Below, piece after piece: positions 43,101-44,944 of a DNA stretch of 44,944 nt. A model generated the notes under the pieces. The model did no database searches. It was given only the letters and a program-made list of their open reading frames with translations, and was not told where the DNA came from. Positions within the stretch are counted from its first letter, which is position 1, and the number at the start of each line of letters is the position of its first letter. This stretch comes from Gemmatimonadota bacterium (lineage in GTDB: Bacteria > Gemmatimonadota > Gemmatimonadetes > Gemmatimonadales > Gemmatimonadaceae): assembly GCA_002737115.1 (NCBI GenBank), contig NSHR01000032.1, forward strand, positions 1 through 44,944, given 5' to 3'. The position numbers were made by a program, and so were the translations under genes.

Positions 43101-43301
43101 TTCCTGCGTGGCCTTTTCGGTGAAGGTAACCACGAGGATCTGTCCGAGATGCTCCACCTTCCGTTCGAGGAGCAGCCGGAGCACGAGCCGGGTAATGGCG
43201 AACGTCTTTCCGGTGCCGGCGCTGGCTTCCACGAGCGTGATGCCGGGCTCCAGCGCCACATCAAGCGCATCGAATGGCATCATAGGCCGGCCCCTGCTCA
43301 T
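40107..43301 (-). CDS. recB: Exodeoxyribonuclease V subunit beta (RecB helicase-nuclease)
   Basis: The product is 1064 residues from ATG at 43301, which overlaps the recC stop by 4 nt; codons upstream of it are recC shadow. Walker A is VEASAGTGKTFAI (K32). Other SF1A motifs are ALIDEFQDTDPTQF, IGDPKQSIFAFRNADV, TIYKAKGLQWPVVF and AYVALTRAESRCYV. The C-terminal nuclease core has GSIDLAFEHEGRWHILDWKSNW, with DWKSN in place of the common DYKSN. As the 3'-5' motor and nuclease, RecB resects double-strand ends for RecA. Somewhat shorter than the E. coli protein (1180). Confidence 0.95.
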   Translation of the reverse strand: MSRGRPMMPFDALDVALEPGITLVEASAGTGKTFAITRLVLRLLLERKVEHLGQILVVTFTEKATQELIGRIRAVLREADRVWSDTPPLRDAGNDDLFTLYEKHGSAGAPIVRAALGALDELGVSTIHGFCHRVLSESALESRVHFGGTFLDDDSNILQRLTQDWLRRRVLQAPAAAALISDDGDDPLTWIKSLMRPYLRHPRTTIEAAPDFAPQLLKDFVLTVSKAFEQEKQSRHLMGFDDLLRRLHDILVAEGPGGLLASRIRERFCVALIDEFQDTDPTQFPIFSTAFSGCPLFLIGDPKQSIFAFRNADVHAYLKAAATIERRYTLLTNFRSTDAMVRGVTQLFRQNPEPFACSPELIGVPEVTAANRVHTPESLTADGQQALQWMWIGEAYNTSKHSIAKEQGTTLAIRAVTVEMQRLIADGVGAAEIAVLVRTNAEAQEVKRSLDAAGIPCVVGANQDVLASEEADELVRLAVAIATPRDGAAVRSAMATRLWGCDAVAVADTLRNDGSGAWDSVLDRLVLARTIWLRHDGATALAWLLNACGATARLLSLRDGERRVTNVRHVLEILQEADAVSALTPDAVHGWVASERGSAITPERREMRLERDADAVQILTIYKAKGLQWPVVFCPTLWRTKSFAPKTLDVPYTLTPLDDGMVLDLGSPLQAQRREQKQLEQLGEDLRLAYVALTRAESRCYVTWGTFSDAAASPLGWLIQGRGDTVERAAIDTLIAASAGTMGIADVVLQAPASPVPTPVELPARRAPLTFTTAPGQLAIWRSSSFTTLTRNVSHADSRDVDDILQPDEVRRTAAHVGGFRGVPAGTNIGNVLHGLFEHTDFMRAAVTTEAAVEDALRAYGVVVPRDGRWTPTHIREMIDTVCRAGIPGAGFALSAVPPQATLREWRFSMPVRDFSMAAVAGALEAYGSAHAKAYAPMLRTLRDEQFRGYLTGSIDLAFEHEGRWHILDWKSNWLGANDADYAPEALGHAMHATHYTLQYHVYLVALHRHLRARQPGYDPRVHWGQVTYAFLRGIGATGRDGWFTDAPTAELLHALDRAFGGTP

Positions 43302-44944
43302 AAGCCGGCCTCCGCCACCATGCGCGGCGACCACGATGCCTCGAACAGCATCGTCGTCAATCGTACGAACTCCGCCTCGGACGCATCGAACGCTAGGGTG
43401 TCCCGGAAGCACAGCTGCAGATACGGATCCGACTCGTCACCGGGGGCGCCATAGTCGTTTCCCGCGAACGCCGCGGCAGCCTTCGTAATGGGAAACTGCT
43501 CCTTGGCACGCGACTTAGGATTGAGCGCAATCCTCGCGTTGTGCACCATGGCGGCCCGATAGGCCTCGGCCGCATTCGGGAAAAACTTTAACGGAGCGCG
43601 ACGCGCGTCGTGCATAGCACTGATCCAGCCGTCGAGTACGTCGGTGGCGTTGGGCACTTCGATCATCGATTCGACAATCGCCTTCTCTTTCTTACTGTCA
43701 GGATACGTGAGCACCGTGGTGCCCGGCACCTCCGCGCCCTGCTGCTTCGCCGCACACATCACGACGTGCTCCACCCATGCCACGATCCGATGCCGTGCCG
43801 AGACGCTCCCCGTGCGCACGACGTAGCGGGTGCTCTCAATCACGCCCTCCGCCACTCCGGTGATACGCCAGTTGCGGCCGTGTACCGTCAGCGCGGCGCT
43901 CGTGCGGACACCCTCGGGCAGCGCGTCGATGATCGGTCGCGCTTCGTCTGCCAGGCGCGTAAACCACGACACACCGAGGGCACCGGGTGGCAGTTTACCG
44001 ATCGCCACCATCTCGCGCTGCATCCACTCCATATCACCGTGGCCCGTCATCACCGATCGCAGCATGTCGGCGCGCACGCCACCCTGCTTCATCGTGCTCA
44101 GCCAGTGCAACTCACTGTCCGGGCTCTCCGTCGCCCGGGCGTCGGGGAGACGCAGTCGCAACAGCTGCTCGCAGAACCACTGCGATGGATTGCTCCAAAA
44201 TTCGGTCAGGTGGCGCAGCGCAATCTCGGCCACGTCGTCGGACACCAGATCGGGCACCGTGTCCACGAAGAACGGGAAGCCCTCGACCGTCGCGGTGCCC
44301 GACGCCTTGCCCGCCAACGGCGAGAACGTGATCAAACGCGGGTCGTCGGTGCTGACATAGCGATCGCTGAACGCCTGCAGTGGGTGGCGCAGCACAAGAT
44401 TGGTGCGAGCGTGACCATTTGTGCGGCGATCGAGATGGTCGAGTAACTCGTCGATCACAATCGACGGCGCTCGCGCGGCGTTATCGCGAGGATCGTTTCC
44501 GCTGTACGTGAGCACGAGGCGCGACTCGGCAGCCATCAGCAGGTCGAGAAAGAGCTGTTGATCGTCGTCGCGCAGATGGCGATCGCCGTCGCGCGCTTCG
44601 CACGACAGCAGGTCAAACGCCGGTCGGCGGTCGCGCCGCGGGAACGCCACGTCATCGAGGCCGGCCACGGCGATCATCTTGAACGGTACGCTGCGCATTG
44701 GTTTGAGCGCGGCCACCGTGACGCGACCGCTGAGAAAGCCAGAGCCGAAGCTGTCGTCGGCGAGTTCCTGTTCCAGCCAGTCGCGCACCACGCCGAACGA
44801 GACGAGCGCGGTGTACCCGGCCTGCACGGCCGTGCGCGACAGTCTCTGCACGACGACACGCACGGTGTTCAGCCCCTCGCGTTCGTCGGCCGATGTGGGC
44901 TGCACCATCCCGTCGAGAAATGCAGCGAGCGCGGTCGCCCAATC
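43298..44944 (-). CDS. recC: Exodeoxyribonuclease V subunit gamma (RecC), N-terminus off the window
   Basis: The frame stays open for 549 codons to the right edge, so this is the C-terminal half of a protein usually near 1100 residues. Recognisable RecC blocks are the VSFGVVRDWLEQEL segment, LKPMRSVPFKMIAVAGLDD (the RecC PMRSIPF block) and the AFPRRDRRPAFDLL stretch. A FWSNPSQWFCEQLLRLRLP block and the C-terminal inactive nuclease-like region follow. RecC holds RecB and RecD together and in E. coli reads Chi. It is the first gene seen of recC-recB-recD-rmuC, all linked by short overlaps. Its real start lies beyond 44944. Confidence 0.93.
   Translation of the reverse strand, partial: DWATALAAFLDGMVQPTSADEREGLNTVRVVVQRLSRTAVQAGYTALVSFGVVRDWLEQELADDSFGSGFLSGRVTVAALKPMRSVPFKMIAVAGLDDVAFPRRDRRPAFDLLSCEARDGDRHLRDDDQQLFLDLLMAAESRLVLTYSGNDPRDNAARAPSIVIDELLDHLDRRTNGHARTNLVLRHPLQAFSDRYVSTDDPRLITFSPLAGKASGTATVEGFPFFVDTVPDLVSDDVAEIALRHLTEFWSNPSQWFCEQLLRLRLPDARATESPDSELHWLSTMKQGGVRADMLRSVMTGHGDMEWMQREMVAIGKLPPGALGVSWFTRLADEARPIIDALPEGVRTSAALTVHGRNWRITGVAEGVIESTRYVVRTGSVSARHRIVAWVEHVVMCAAKQQGAEVPGTTVLTYPDSKKEKAIVESMIEVPNATDVLDGWISAMHDARRAPLKFFPNAAEAYRAAMVHNARIALNPKSRAKEQFPITKAAAAFAGNDYGAPGDESDPYLQLCFRDTLAFDASEAEFVRLTTMLFEASWSPRMVAEAGL

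Overview
This is a high-GC (about 64 %, my estimate by eye) Gram-negative chromosomal segment. Its gene content suggests Gemmatimonadota (Gemmatimonas-like). The grounds are large secreted Asp-box/BNR propeller proteins, secreted M28 and metzincin-type peptidases, a penicillin-acylase-family amidase, many signal peptides ending in AQ, and few Shine-Dalgarno sites. This assignment is inference from content; no rRNA marker is present. I see no tRNA, rRNA, insertion sequence, prophage or CRISPR array.

Layout. 1-1326 is the start of a secreted BNR-repeat protein running off the left edge. It is divergent from a YahK/CAD-type zinc alcohol dehydrogenase (1397-2449). A decayed histidine-kinase tail lies at about 2505-2720, followed by a class I aminotransferase. 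3975-7389 is a tight plus-strand operon: DUF3429 membrane protein, arylamine N-acetyltransferase-like protein, MFS transporter and secreted TPR protein. 7386-13665 is on the minus strand: DUF4184 membrane protein, PQQ-type sugar dehydrogenase, class-IV-like histone deacetylase homologue and a 1000-residue BNR protein. 13779-16131 holds an M28 peptidase and a small secreted protein. 16163-20137 is a minus-strand cluster: truncated haemoglobin, RsmD, penicillin acylase and type II pantothenate kinase. 20449-22134 is a secreted esterase. 22152-24737 holds a DAO-family oxidoreductase, an SRPBCC protein and DUF1697.

24738-26319 looks like a cold-response/translation group. It has a promoter, a leader containing an intrinsic terminator, a CspA-type protein, an unrecognised 185-residue protein and a stand-alone IF-1. 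26446-28599 has a second alcohol dehydrogenase, a Nudix hydrolase and an iodotyrosine-deiodinase-like flavoprotein. 28806-32846 has a metzincin-like protease and a lipase. 33075-36431 has a FabH-type synthase, a Pif1/RecD-like helicase and a GNAT. The right end is a methyltransferase and the DNA-repair operon recC(partial)-recB-recD-rmuC, joined by 4-8 nt overlaps.

The most unusual signal is non-coding. Three intergenic regions (8359-8454, 20195-20317, 28657-28797) carry the same degenerate tandem unit of 15-17 bp, roughly AACnGCGCTAAGAGTn read on the minus strand. There are 4, 5 and 6 direct copies, each array ending in an inverted copy that can fold back. A separate 130-bp nested palindrome built from ACACGGAT-like units sits at 31362-31491. 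I know of no named family for the first element.
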